NCBI RefSeq assembly: GCF_003419895.1
Contig: NZ_QPMM01000014.1
Location: 1 to 64,000, forward strand
Reading direction: 5' to 3'
Length of the DNA: 64,000 nucleotides
DNA from: Chitinophaga silvatica
Lineage (GTDB): Bacteria; Bacteroidota; Bacteroidia; Chitinophagales; Chitinophagaceae
A model generated the notes under the pieces. It did not search any database, was not told the origin of the DNA, and was given only the letters and a program-made list of their open reading frames with translations. This document shows, one piece after another, positions 56,901-64,000 of this stretch (the stretch's first letter is position 1; every line of letters starts with the position of its first letter). The translations under genes and the position numbers were made by a program.

Positions 56901-57291
56901 CAATGCCTCCAATAAGATTCTTGACCGTTGGACACCTTCTAACCCGAATGGACAAATGCCACCGCTGTTTGGAAATGGTGAAAACACAAATGAGGAATTG
57001 AAATTGCTGGGCCACTGGCTGGCAGATAAATACTATCAATATTCAAGTTTAGGATTATGGGTAAGAAACGGAGGTTATGTTCGGGTGCGTAATATCACTT
57101 TAGGATATCGCTTGCCGGAAGAGATCTGTAACCGTACCCGTTTTAAGGCACTGAAGGTAACCGCTGAAGTACGTAATCCTTTCGTATTCTCTGGTAACTA
57201 TGATGGCTTCCTAGACCCTGAAACAATGGGAAATATCTATGCTCAGCCTATTCCTAAAACATTTACCATCGGCCTGAATGCCACTTTCTAA
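53920..57291 (+). CDS. SusC/RagA TonB-dependent transporter, locus 3 (no STN domain)
   Basis: 1123 residues. Signal peptide 1-27 (ends WAQAQ), then directly the carboxypeptidase-like domain (EALPGVSVYVSSKTIGTTTG, about 32-118), plug (LQGQLSGVAITPQSGAPGQA, IYGARAANGVIVITTK) and barrel ending PKTFTIGLNATF. Unlike the SusC proteins of loci 1 and 2 it has no STN domain, which agrees with the absence of a sigma/FecR pair here. SusD follows after 11 bases. Confidence 0.95.
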   Translation: MKKNQFLAKVFCLLMAVCLSPGWAQAQTNQRIVRGQVVDATSGEALPGVSVYVSSKTIGTTTGTENVIENISIGAITNEKGEFSIKLPDSLSVKQLTIGFMGYETRLLNLTASNYYKVALATAGKNLNEFVFTGYQTIRKNKSTGAIDKIDMDKIDVGGVMSVEQMLQGQLSGVAITPQSGAPGQAAKIRIRGTSSLQGTQDPLWVIDGLPVEGTNLPKLEDAKAIDQLYTTSIAGYSPSDIESITVLKDAAATAIYGARAANGVIVITTKSGKRGERLSVNYRNNFTFTQKPDLSRLNLMNSDQKVNLELDLFASDFTYGENNGEVSRILRKYNVSAEDLATKGLDGINSSARNEINALRKINTNWNDLIFRSAFTQEHSVSVAGGGDKSSYYFSGGYYDEKGATIGTGANRYNITLKTDYDLTDKLKFSAGIFANQRSQTSFNSNRGGNTNPVQYSRLANPYLNVLDANGNYVYDKNIGGDRNVVDFNLLEERKNTSNTLKTQSVNTNFKLDYEVIKGLHVSSQLGVQSDITTGEQIALGNTYYVRLLADQNMRYDPATGTQKTIIPNGGVINNSNSNMQQYTLKTMAEYNFNLNKKHDFTFMAGNELRRVKEKYLTNTGYGYDPKTLTTIPIKFQNDNDISELYKNTNTYLENAFVSFFGTGSYTYNNRYTLGGSIRFDGSDLFGVDPKYKYLPLWSVSGLWRVMEEPFMKDVNFINALNVRASYGLQGNIDKNTSPFVVGTYVNVPILPGNPIQTIQVGTPPNAKLRWEKTINKNIGIDISVLKNRVNITADYYDRHGKDLINVRALPLETGFQNMTVNWAEMRNRGVEFSINTRNIIRKDFRWSTDFNFSYNKNTVLRETLQDNTYFPSREGHATGTVWGIDYAGLNEHGMILVNYQGKKQTLSELLQLQDDFAGDPDLGGLFPYSNLTNAEQRALFHDMGTSDPLYTGGFNNNFTYKRFDLAIGVMFNLGQKVQIQPYYNPFFYDRGTNASNKILDRWTPSNPNGQMPPLFGNGENTNEELKLLGHWLADKYYQYSSLGLWVRNGGYVRVRNITLGYRLPEEICNRTRFKALKVTAEVRNPFVFSGNYDGFLDPETMGNIYAQPIPKTFTIGLNATF

Positions 57292-57302
57292 AATTGTTAT
57301 CA

Positions 57303-58637
57303 ATGCGTAATGTATTATATATAGCCGGACTGATAGGAATATTAACTACTGCCACTTCGTGCAAAAAATATCTGGATATTGTACCGGTAGGAAAGGTTAT
57401 CCCAACTACTGTAGAAGATTTCCGCAAAGAACTTGATGCCGCTTATGCAATCAATGTTTATGATAAAGGACTGGCTTCCTACAGGGGAGACGAAATTAAA
57501 ATGAATGAAACCCGTTCCGGGGATGTAAACCAACTTCAACCCAACTATTTATGGGATGAAAATAATGGGAACAACATAAATACATATGACTGGAAGAATA
57601 AATTCCAGCAAATTTTTTATGCAAATCATATCATTGGCGCGGTTCCCGATGCAACAGAAGGTACCACGGAACAGAAAAATCAACTACTGGGAGAAGCTTA
57701 TCTGGTTCGTGCCTATGCCTATTTTCACCTGGTAAACCTTTATGGGAAACCTTACAACGAGGTAACTGCTGCTTCTGACAAGGCTATACCTTTAGTTACC
57801 AAGGTGGATATGGAGAATGTTGGCCGTCGAAATAGTGTGAAGGAGGTATATGATCAGATTTTGGCAGATATAGAAACTGGTCTGGCACTAGTAAACATCG
57901 ACCAATATGAAACTGCTTATTCCTATAGATTTTCAAAGTTGTCTGGTTTAGCGCTGGCAGCGAGGGTCTATTTATATACACACCAATGGAGCAAAGCCCT
58001 GGAAACGGCCAAATCAGTATTGGACAAGAAAGGTACATTGATCGATTTTAACCAGTCTTCAGCCTTGCCAACATTGTATAATTCTTTGGAAACGATCCAG
58101 GCGCTGGAGCAGAATTATACTGCTATTCAGATTCAGACTGTAATTGTATCTGATGCTCTGTTTAATAAGTATAACCAGGATAATGATCTTCGTCTGAAAG
58201 TATTCTACAAAAAGGATAGTAAGAATAATAATGTAGTTGCGAAAGTAAGTTCAGGTAATAATTATCGCCAGTCGTTCAGGGTGTCGGAGATGTATCTGAT
58301 TGCTGCTGAAGCGGCTGCACAACTGAACCAGTTGGATATAGCACGTGGTTTTCTGAATCAGCTTAAGAAAAATCGTCTGACACCAGCGTTTTATCTGGTT
58401 GAAGAAGCTAGACTGACAACCCTCAGTGGTGATGCTTTCCTGAATGAAATTTATGATGAAAGATTCCGTGAGTTGTCTTTTGAAGGTCACCGTTGGTTTG
58501 ATCTTAGAAGAACTACTCAGCCACAGATCACGCATATTTTAAGAGGTAAAACCACCATTCTGCAAAAGAATGATCCCCGTTATACTATTAAAATACCTGT
58601 GGATGCTATTGCAAATAATCCATTATTATCAGAATAG
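57303..58637 (+). CDS. SusD/RagB family lipoprotein, locus 3
   Basis: 444 residues from the ATG at 57303 (an in-frame TTG at 57294 precedes it). Lipoprotein signal ending TTATSC (Cys20), then KKYLDIVPVGKVIPTTVEDF. Helical core with LLGEAYLVRAYAYFHLVNLY and the C-terminal RVSEMYLIAAEAAAQL and YDERFRELSFEGHRWFDLRR motifs. Ligand unknown; the protease partner suggests peptides. Confidence 0.95.
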   Translation: MRNVLYIAGLIGILTTATSCKKYLDIVPVGKVIPTTVEDFRKELDAAYAINVYDKGLASYRGDEIKMNETRSGDVNQLQPNYLWDENNGNNINTYDWKNKFQQIFYANHIIGAVPDATEGTTEQKNQLLGEAYLVRAYAYFHLVNLYGKPYNEVTAASDKAIPLVTKVDMENVGRRNSVKEVYDQILADIETGLALVNIDQYETAYSYRFSKLSGLALAARVYLYTHQWSKALETAKSVLDKKGTLIDFNQSSALPTLYNSLETIQALEQNYTAIQIQTVIVSDALFNKYNQDNDLRLKVFYKKDSKNNNVVAKVSSGNNYRQSFRVSEMYLIAAEAAAQLNQLDIARGFLNQLKKNRLTPAFYLVEEARLTTLSGDAFLNEIYDERFRELSFEGHRWFDLRRTTQPQITHILRGKTTILQKNDPRYTIKIPVDAIANNPLLSE

Positions 58638-58650
58638 TATTTATACATAA

Positions 58651-58688
58651 AAAAAGGCGCTTAAATCAAAAGATTTAAGCGCCTTTTT
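58651..58688. terminator. Strong bidirectional terminator after locus 3
   Basis: Perfect 17-bp stem AAAAAGGCGCTTAAATC / GATTTAAGCGCCTTTTT with an AAAA loop. It ends both the locus 3 operon (+) and the convergent NTF2-like gene (-), whose stop is at 58690. Confidence 0.95.
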
Positions 58689-58689
58689 A

Positions 58690-59130
58690 TTATTTAGGCT
58701 CTTCAAAATTATCGTAATAAGTGTAATCCTTTGTGATCAGGCCATTTTCTATAGTGAAGATTGTACAAATCGGCATTTCAAATCTGGAGCCATCCTGTGA
58801 TGTACCGGTCGATACAAATTCTACTATGACGTGTTTCTCTCCTGATGGATATATTTCAATTACTTTATCATTTACATCAGGAAACATTTCACCAAGTTCT
58901 GAATAGTGTTTAACAATTTGTTGCCTGGTCTGCTGAACAATATCTTTTCCATATGCCGGATCTTTGAATTCGGCAACTTCTGCATACAAATTTGCCATTT
59001 TCTCCCAATCGTGTTTGTTGAAATAGTCATATAACTGTTTTACAACTTTTTCATTTTCTAAGGTGGCTGTTCTCCTTTCACAGGAAAAAAATGTGAATGC
59101 AATAAAAGTGACTAAGATACAAGTTCTCAT
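58690..59130 (-). CDS. NTF2/SnoaL-like lipoprotein
   Basis: 146 residues. Lipoprotein signal MRTCILVTFIAFTFFSC (Cys17). The cone-shaped NTF2 fold is suggested by KVVKQLYDYFNKHDWEKMAN, EFKDPAYGKD, VIVEFVSTGTSQDG and CTIFTIENGLITKDYTYYDN. Such domains bind small molecules; no catalytic residue set can be named. It stands alone with its stop next to the shared terminator. Confidence 0.85.
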   Translation of the reverse strand: MRTCILVTFIAFTFFSCERRTATLENEKVVKQLYDYFNKHDWEKMANLYAEVAEFKDPAYGKDIVQQTRQQIVKHYSELGEMFPDVNDKVIEIYPSGEKHVIVEFVSTGTSQDGSRFEMPICTIFTIENGLITKDYTYYDNFEEPK

Positions 59131-59210
59131 ACTGAATAGGTTTAAATGGTGTTTATTATTTAGTGGTAACCAGAATACTAATCAATATAAATGAAGTTTC
59201 ATGAGAATAC

Positions 59211-59846
59211 TCATTCTTCCCATGATTTCTTAAAATCATCAAAGCTTTTATAAAATTGAGACGTTGGAAATGTTGGGTCTTTTTCTGGCGTGCCCGTCCA
59301 GGTAAGGTGAATCACAGCAAATTGACATTCAGTGTTGCTAACAGCATAAAACAGTGCATCATCATCGGGTGTATGTCTTGCCATGGCATAGAATTGATTT
59401 TGAGCGAATGGATGGTTAGAAAATTGTTTTTTTTCCCTAAACAGATTGATTTCCTTATTTAGCTCCTTTTCAAACTCTAACTTAGCGTCAATTGTCAATG
59501 GTGCCCATGGTTCTTCAACGAAAGTAGTTGGCTCACCTTTCCCAAAAATATTGAAATAATTGGAGCCAGGAATTTCAACTGAAATTACATTTGGAGTCTC
59601 TCGTAAATCTAGAATTGAAAATCCACCGAGTGGTTGTAAAAAACAGCCATTTTCCAATTGAATATTTAGCTTCAGATTTTCAATCTCATTATTTTGAGTT
59701 CCTAAACATCTCCTGAAAATTGGTTGTAAGGAAAAGTAATCCTTATTAGGAGTGAGAATACCACCAACTACACCCATTGATTCATCAATGATTTTCATAT
59801 CAATAGTACCTAATGGCCTGGTATGAGAATAAAGGGTGGCTTTCAT
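59211..59846 (-). CDS. Unrecognised protein, divergent partner A
   Basis: 211 residues, no signal peptide. The N-terminal half is beta-rich (GTIDMKIIDESMGVVGGILT) and ends in charged helices (KLEFEKELNKEINLFREKKQ). The C-terminal FAVIHLTWTGTPEKDPTFPT and FDDFKKSWEE resemble short cytoplasmic proteins encoded near polymorphic-toxin immunity genes, which is only a resemblance. It is divergent from 59904-60569 with a 57-base gap. Function unknown. Confidence 0.7.
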   Translation of the reverse strand: MKATLYSHTRPLGTIDMKIIDESMGVVGGILTPNKDYFSLQPIFRRCLGTQNNEIENLKLNIQLENGCFLQPLGGFSILDLRETPNVISVEIPGSNYFNIFGKGEPTTFVEEPWAPLTIDAKLEFEKELNKEINLFREKKQFSNHPFAQNQFYAMARHTPDDDALFYAVSNTECQFAVIHLTWTGTPEKDPTFPTSQFYKSFDDFKKSWEE

Positions 59847-59903
59847 TATTCTAAAATAAAAAAGTATTGTAATATATTTTTACTTTGTAGAAAATTTAGT
59901 GAA

Positions 59904-60569
59904 ATGAGTTGGAACAGGAGATATCATTTTTTTCTTCTTTTTGGAGATACAAAAGGAGAGAATGCTCCGTGGAATAAGGAAGTATGGAGAAATGATGTAT
60001 TTCCAAAATTGGATATTTTATTTAAGCAATCTTCTTTTTATAATAAAATAGGGGTTGGGTCATTACAGTATTCACCCAAACCAGATTCTCAATACTACGA
60101 ACCAGTTAAATTGGGTAGATTGTCCTGGAATTCACCTGAGAAATGGACTTTAAATACTTCTACGCCTATTCGTTTTCATCATTTAGATGTTTGGGCCCCT
60201 TCCCGTGGAGCTTGTGAAAAACTAAATTCTTCACCTGATGTTTATCTTAGTATTTGCAATGAAAGAGATGCCCTAAATTTGACGACAACAGCCTTTGAAT
60301 GGCTTACAGTATTAGCTGTGGCTACTGAGATTCAAGGGGATGTTATGAGTAAGGTTATCGCTTTGTCTAAAGCCCTGAACGCGAAAAAGACCGTACATAT
60401 AGAAAGGGGATGGGAGCAAAAGCTGGATGATACAAACTGGAGTTTGGTAAACTCAATTCAGGATACATTTTCGTTTGGAATTTATAAGGGGGATGATCGG
60501 AGCTTACATGAGATTCAATTTGAGAATATAGAGTTTAGTCCATTTTGGAATATCATTTTTGAGAGATAG
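59904..60569 (+). CDS. Unrecognised protein, divergent partner B
   Basis: The frame is open from 59823, but that would overlap the divergent gene; MSWNRRYHFFLLFGDTKGEN at 59904 is the likelier start (221 aa). No signal peptide. It has many Trp (MSWNRRYHF, NAPWNKEVWR, RLSWNSPEKW, LDVWAPS), a style common in immunity-type and SMI1-like small proteins. No family is recognised and no toxin gene is seen in the window. Function unknown. Confidence 0.7.
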   Translation: MSWNRRYHFFLLFGDTKGENAPWNKEVWRNDVFPKLDILFKQSSFYNKIGVGSLQYSPKPDSQYYEPVKLGRLSWNSPEKWTLNTSTPIRFHHLDVWAPSRGACEKLNSSPDVYLSICNERDALNLTTTAFEWLTVLAVATEIQGDVMSKVIALSKALNAKKTVHIERGWEQKLDDTNWSLVNSIQDTFSFGIYKGDDRSLHEIQFENIEFSPFWNIIFER

Positions 60570-60717
60570 CTGGAGCTAAGTGAAGCTCTACGAAAGCTAT
60601 ATTATACCATTAAAATACATTTAATAATGTGAGGCGTTATCAAAATAATTATAGCAATATTATTGTAATAATTTTATTATCAAATTATAATGCCACTATG
60701 CCTAAACTGTATAAATA

Positions 60718-60876
60718 CTATCCTTTCTTTAACGCTTTCTGCTTAATGTGAAATGCCATTCGTGCTTCTTTCAAATCTTTTAACAATAATTCATGGCGGC
60801 CCCAATATTTCAAACTTAATTCTTCTCTGATTTTCCTGACTTCTGCAACAGCATCGTATTTTTTAGTTTTTTTCAT
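60718..60876 (-). CDS. Antitoxin-like microprotein
   Basis: 52 residues reading MKKTKKYDAVAEVRKIREEL, then LSLKYWGRHELLLKDLKEAR and a Lys-rich tail ending KALKKG. It is highly charged and helical, like the short Bacteroidota antitoxin-type proteins of the VRxIRxE(L/I)S pattern. No RelE- or PIN-type toxin gene is next to it, so it would be an orphan. Coding is inferred from composition and pattern only. The flanking 60570-60717 shows no gene. Confidence 0.55.
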   Translation of the reverse strand: MKKTKKYDAVAEVRKIREELSLKYWGRHELLLKDLKEARMAFHIKQKALKKG

Positions 60877-61186
60877 AATATTTTTGGAGTTAAAATTTCT
60901 CTTGGAGTTTTTATTGCAATGGTCCTATATCCCATGCGCAGATTTATGGAATTATACAATTTAATTCGATCAATATTAACAATATGTTTAAAATTCCAAC
61001 TAGCTAATATATCTGCACTATGTAATGATCAAACAATATCGATAATTGATATTAGACCAGAAAAGTTACAAACTGGTCACAAATATTTGAAAATAGATAG
61101 TTTCAGGAGTTTAGCTATATCTTATTTCCCACATAGGGGTAACCCCCTTTCTGCGTGTCTTCCTCCAAATCATTTGAAAATCGGAC
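60877..61186. other. AT-rich intergenic region before the outer-membrane protein gene
   Basis: Contains a direct repeat TTGGAGTT (near 60885 and 60902) and, 41 bases before the next gene, the inverted repeat GGGGT-A-ACCCC (61136-61146). A + strand open frame here (60919-61371) runs 185 bases into the next gene and reads as non-coding. Nothing else recognised. Confidence 0.5.
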
Positions 61187-62116
61187 ATGCAAAAAATTTC
61201 TTTCTTTCTACTGTTATTACTTATTGCCAACTACAGTTACGCTCAGCTCGGAGCCTCTTCACTCAATGGTCCGGGTATTGCTATCAGTACAGATTACCAA
61301 CCTGCATCACATTATATCAGACCGGAAGACAGCGTGAAAACAGGTGCTACAACAAGTCAGCTTCGTTATAATTTTGGTGCCGGATTTATGCTGCTAAACC
61401 GTATGGATACAGCAACAAAGAAGGTGCGTACCCTACTTTTTGGAGTAAGTGGAACTTATATACGCCTTAATAATAAAGATTATGAACAAACGATCTTTCC
61501 CGATGAGTTACTGAATGCTAACGCAGGTTTTCAGTATATCCAGAGTATGCGTAATCGCTGGAGTTTGATGGCTATCGCGGCAGTTTCACTAGGTACAGAT
61601 CTTGAAGAGATCAATGGCCAGGACCTTTTCCTTCAGGGTGGTGTATTGTTTATTAAGCAACATAGTAAAAGGTTTTCCTATGGTATAGGAGGGATGCTGA
61701 CTAATGCATTTGGTACACCTATGATTTTACCTGCCATCTTTATGAGATGGAAAACTGATAGCAGGTTTGCTTTGGATATTAATTTCCCTGAGAAAGCAAG
61801 TGTAAGCACTGCGTTGAGCAGGTATACAGATCTTGCATTAACTGTAAGGACAGAAGGAAATACTTACGATGTTACACATGGTGTTAATGGAAAAAGACTA
61901 ATGGGGTATATGCAAATTAAGGCAGGATTGGAAAGCACCTGGCATATAGGAAAGCATCTCGATTGGATATTGGCTGGAGGTAGTAATCTGGCCAATAGTG
62001 CAACGTTTTCAGATAGGAAACTCTCGGAGATGTTTAAAGAAAAGCCATATTACCGCCTGGGTACAAATTATTATCTGAGTACCGGCTTGCGATGGAATTT
62101 TATTCCACGTAAATAA
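61187..62116 (+). CDS. Outer-membrane beta-barrel protein (DUF6268-like)
   Basis: 309 residues. Signal peptide 1-19 (ends YSYAQ), then alternating strands with aromatic girdles (LRYNFGAGFMLLNRMDTATK, RWSLMAIAAVSLGTDLEEIN, FALDINFPEKASVSTALSRY) and a terminal strand YYLSTGLRWNFIPRK, as in DUF6268-type porin-like barrels. No plug, so not TonB-dependent. Cargo or role unknown. It stands alone; a terminator follows at 62169-62199. Confidence 0.85.
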   Translation: MQKISFFLLLLLIANYSYAQLGASSLNGPGIAISTDYQPASHYIRPEDSVKTGATTSQLRYNFGAGFMLLNRMDTATKKVRTLLFGVSGTYIRLNNKDYEQTIFPDELLNANAGFQYIQSMRNRWSLMAIAAVSLGTDLEEINGQDLFLQGGVLFIKQHSKRFSYGIGGMLTNAFGTPMILPAIFMRWKTDSRFALDINFPEKASVSTALSRYTDLALTVRTEGNTYDVTHGVNGKRLMGYMQIKAGLESTWHIGKHLDWILAGGSNLANSATFSDRKLSEMFKEKPYYRLGTNYYLSTGLRWNFIPRK

Positions 62117-62168
62117 AGAAGTCCGTATTATCGGGCTGCTTTATTTATCATTAAGTGCTTCATTATAA

Positions 62169-62199
62169 AAGTCCTTGCAGCTAACAGCTGCAAGGACTT
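62169..62199 (-). terminator. Intrinsic terminator of the GapN-like gene
   Basis: Perfect 14-bp stem AAGTCCTTGCAGCT / AGCTGCAAGGACTT with loop AAC. On the minus strand it is followed by TTATAAT, and it lies 7 bases after the stop at 62206. It can also stop read-through from the outer-membrane protein gene. Confidence 0.85.
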
Positions 62200-62205
62200 A
62201 ACCAA

Positions 62206-63828
62206 CTAGAAAATATAATTTGTACTTAGGAAGTCTGAGCTATGTTCTTTCAGAATTTCTTCGAGCAATTGCTTATTGGTATCATTCATTTTAGTAGCTA
62301 CTAATGAACGGATCGAGAAGGAGCGGAGTGCATCGTGAACAGATAGCGTTCCTTCGGCGCTGTCTTTCCGCCCTGTGAATGGAAATACATCCGGTCCACG
62401 CTGGCACTGACAATTGATGTTTACCCTGCTTACCTGGTTGACCAGCGGATCGATCAGCGACGCTACCTCGTTAGGATTGTTGCTGAAGATACTAACCTGT
62501 TGTCCGTGTGGCGACTCTATCAGGTAATCAATTGTTTCCTCAATTTCATCGTAAGGAACAATAGGAATTACCGGACCAAATTGCTCTTCCCTGTAAAGCT
62601 TCATTTTATTATTTACTGGATATACTACTGCCGGGAATACAAATGACTCGGCTGTAATACCTCCGTTTTCATTTACAACAGCGGCACCATGAGCTTTTGC
62701 ATCCTCCAATACTTCACGGATATACGCAGGTTTACCTGGTTCGGCTACTGGCGTGAGTTGTACGCCTTTTGTCCATGGCATTCCACATTTCAGTTTGCTG
62801 ATTGCTTCACTTAATTGCTTATTGAAATCGATTGCAATTGAACGGTGTACAAAAAGGATTTTAATGGCTGTACAACGTTGACCATTATACGATAAAGCAC
62901 CCAGTATACATTCATTTACGGCTACCTGGATGTCTGCATCTTCCGTTACGATAGCCGCATTTTTAGCATCCAGACTTAATACAGCACGTAAACGGTTTAA
63001 CTTTGGATGGTGCTTACGCAAATCATTGGCTACTTTGCTGGAACCAATGAATGCCAGTACATTGATTTTCCCTGTGGCCATAATTCCAGGGATTACAGAA
63101 GCTCCTCGTCCGTATACGGTGTTTACAACCCCTTTAGGGAACGATTCCATGAAGGCACGCAATAACGGATAGTGAAGTAATGTTCCGTGCTTAGGTGGTT
63201 TAAAGAGAATAGTATTTCCCATCAGCAGGGCTGGTATAAGCGTAGTAAAGGTTTCATTCAGCGGATAATTGAACGGCCCCATACAAAGCACAACACCCAA
63301 TGGAGAACGGCGAATTTGTGCGATAGTACCTTCCCTGATTTCAAAGCGGGAGGAACTACGATCTATTTCCTTAAGCGCATCTATCGTAGCATTTATATAT
63401 TCAATAGTGCGATCAAATTCCTTGATCGAATCGGCAAACGACTTACCGATTTCCCACATAATCAGCTTTACAATAAGGGTTCTTTGTTCCGTCATTTTAC
63501 GGGCGAAAACAGAAAGGCAGTTAATACGCTCGTCTAACCGCATAGTTGGCCATTCGCCACGGCCATTGTCATATGCTGTCAGCGCTGCTTCCAGTGCTTC
63601 GAATGCTTCTTTTTCTGTACCCAGGGGATAGGTACCTATAAGCTTGCGCTTCAGCCCTTCGGCAGTTGGAATATTGATAGGTGAATATACTTCACTCACC
63701 GGTCCATCCCATTGTCTCATTTCCCCGTTTACCAGGTACTCTCTCTGATGAATTTCAGAAATACGGAATTCTTCGGGTATTTCATTTTCTTCAACAAAGA
63801 GTTTTTTAAGCTCATCTTGAAAACTCAT
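62206..63828 (-). CDS. gapN: GapN-like NADP-dependent glyceraldehyde-3-phosphate dehydrogenase (ALDH family)
   Basis: 540 residues. ALDH fold with GPFNYPL (N187), LFKPPKHG (K210), FIGSSKVAND and the catalytic Cys in YNGQRCTAIKI (C319). The segment QCQRGPDVFPFTGRKDSAEG near the C-terminus is typical of the GapN group, which turns glyceraldehyde 3-phosphate into 3-phosphoglycerate and makes NADPH. The usual LELGGK motif is LSLDAK (283-288): the general-base Glu position holds Ser285, with Asp287 two residues on. Related subgroups carry similar changes, so the protein may still be active. Single gene with its own terminator. Confidence 0.88.
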   Translation of the reverse strand: MSFQDELKKLFVEENEIPEEFRISEIHQREYLVNGEMRQWDGPVSEVYSPINIPTAEGLKRKLIGTYPLGTEKEAFEALEAALTAYDNGRGEWPTMRLDERINCLSVFARKMTEQRTLIVKLIMWEIGKSFADSIKEFDRTIEYINATIDALKEIDRSSSRFEIREGTIAQIRRSPLGVVLCMGPFNYPLNETFTTLIPALLMGNTILFKPPKHGTLLHYPLLRAFMESFPKGVVNTVYGRGASVIPGIMATGKINVLAFIGSSKVANDLRKHHPKLNRLRAVLSLDAKNAAIVTEDADIQVAVNECILGALSYNGQRCTAIKILFVHRSIAIDFNKQLSEAISKLKCGMPWTKGVQLTPVAEPGKPAYIREVLEDAKAHGAAVVNENGGITAESFVFPAVVYPVNNKMKLYREEQFGPVIPIVPYDEIEETIDYLIESPHGQQVSIFSNNPNEVASLIDPLVNQVSRVNINCQCQRGPDVFPFTGRKDSAEGTLSVHDALRSFSIRSLVATKMNDTNKQLLEEILKEHSSDFLSTNYIF

Positions 63829-63841
63829 GTGTTAAAATTTA

Positions 63842-63858
63842 TGTGTACAAAATACACA
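63842..63858. promoter_or_regulatory. Inverted repeat in the GapN-like promoter
   Basis: TGTGTA-CAAAA-TACACA lies 14 bases before the start codon at 63828. The minus strand over it reads TATTTTG, one base short of the -7 consensus, so this may be an operator overlapping the promoter. The rest to 64000 shows no gene. Confidence 0.4.
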
Positions 63859-64000
63859 AATGGGATTTAAAAATGCAATAGAAAGTTTCAATAATTGTGT
63901 TATCAGGTAGAAAACTTTATCTAACTTTTTTATTTTCAACGATTAACCTAGTTTTGCTCTATTGTCTTTTTTATAAGAATTAATACAAAAATTATCTATC

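Noticed and set aside
60919..61371. A 150-codon + strand frame before the outer-membrane protein gene
   Set aside because: It overlaps the signal peptide and first 62 codons of a convincing gene in another frame, and its composition (many Cys, Ser, Arg in the overlap) is that of a shadow.
1..64000. CRISPR array, tRNA, rRNA, insertion sequences or phage genes
   Set aside because: The only tandem repeats are the coding 291-294 bp units; no short spaced repeats, cloverleaf-like sequence, transposase or integrase frame was seen.

Overview
The window looks like chromosome of a Bacteroidota species, most probably a Chitinophagaceae member close to Chitinophaga. The reasons are three SusC/SusD pairs, FecR-type anti-sigma factors with the Bacteroidota DUF4974 tail, two DUF5117-type zinc proteases, several exact TAnnTTTG promoter elements, a giant Ig-repeat surface protein, and LytS/LytTR regulation. 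I see no rRNA, tRNA, CRISPR array, insertion sequence or phage gene.

Layout. 1-8423 (-): the N-terminal 2807 codons of a giant secreted repeat protein whose C-terminus lies outside the window; its last visible part is a tandem array of 97-98-residue Ig-like units. 8424-12555: TetR regulator with a GIY-YIG domain partner, a small Cys/His-rich exported protein and a TonB receptor. 12732-27530 (-): a GNAT acetyltransferase, then SusCD locus 1, transcribed right to left: ECF sigma, FecR, SusC (with STN signalling domain), SusD, DUF4843-like and PKD-like lipoproteins, a TlpA-like thioredoxin and a zinc metalloprotease. A MidA-type methyltransferase lies just upstream. 27653-32423: a probable sugar locus made of a YbjJ-like MFS permease, an exported sugar isomerase/epimerase-like protein, a VOC protein, a HAD phosphatase, a DeoR-type repressor and a DUF1080 lipoprotein. 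32731-41000 (+): SusCD locus 2 (ECF sigma, FecR, SusC with STN, SusD, TlpA-like thioredoxin). 41160-46863: SDR, AraC and metallo-beta-lactamase-fold genes, a beta-propeller protein, a RibD-like reductase divergent from an HxlR regulator, and an orphan protein. 47009-58637: a VWA protein divergent from a TPR-LytS kinase with its LytTR regulator, then SusCD locus 3 (zinc protease, SusC, SusD). 58690-64000: NTF2-like lipoprotein, two divergent unrecognised proteins, an antitoxin-like microprotein, an outer-membrane beta-barrel protein and a GapN-like aldehyde dehydrogenase.

How the genes work together. Loci 1 and 2 have all parts of FecIR-type cell-surface signalling: the STN domain of SusC should sense uptake and act through FecR on the ECF sigma factor. 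Locus 3 lacks these and instead follows a LytS/LytTR pair. Loci 1 and 3 each pair a TonB uptake system with a large periplasmic or surface HExxHxxGxxH metalloprotease, which suggests capture and processing of proteins or peptides.

The most notable regulatory signal is an operator-like array of four TTGCAA-type hexamers with identical spacing (4, 2 and 4 bases). It occurs twice: over the core promoter of the MFS operon (30755-30788) and as a perfect 40-bp palindrome upstream of the DUF1080 gene (32501-32540). The DeoR-type repressor gene lies between the two sites. This defines a candidate DeoR regulon for extracytoplasmic (possibly 3-keto) sugar breakdown. I did not find an obviously new defence or mobile system; the least explained genes are the divergent pair at 59211-60569 and the orphan at 46459-46863.
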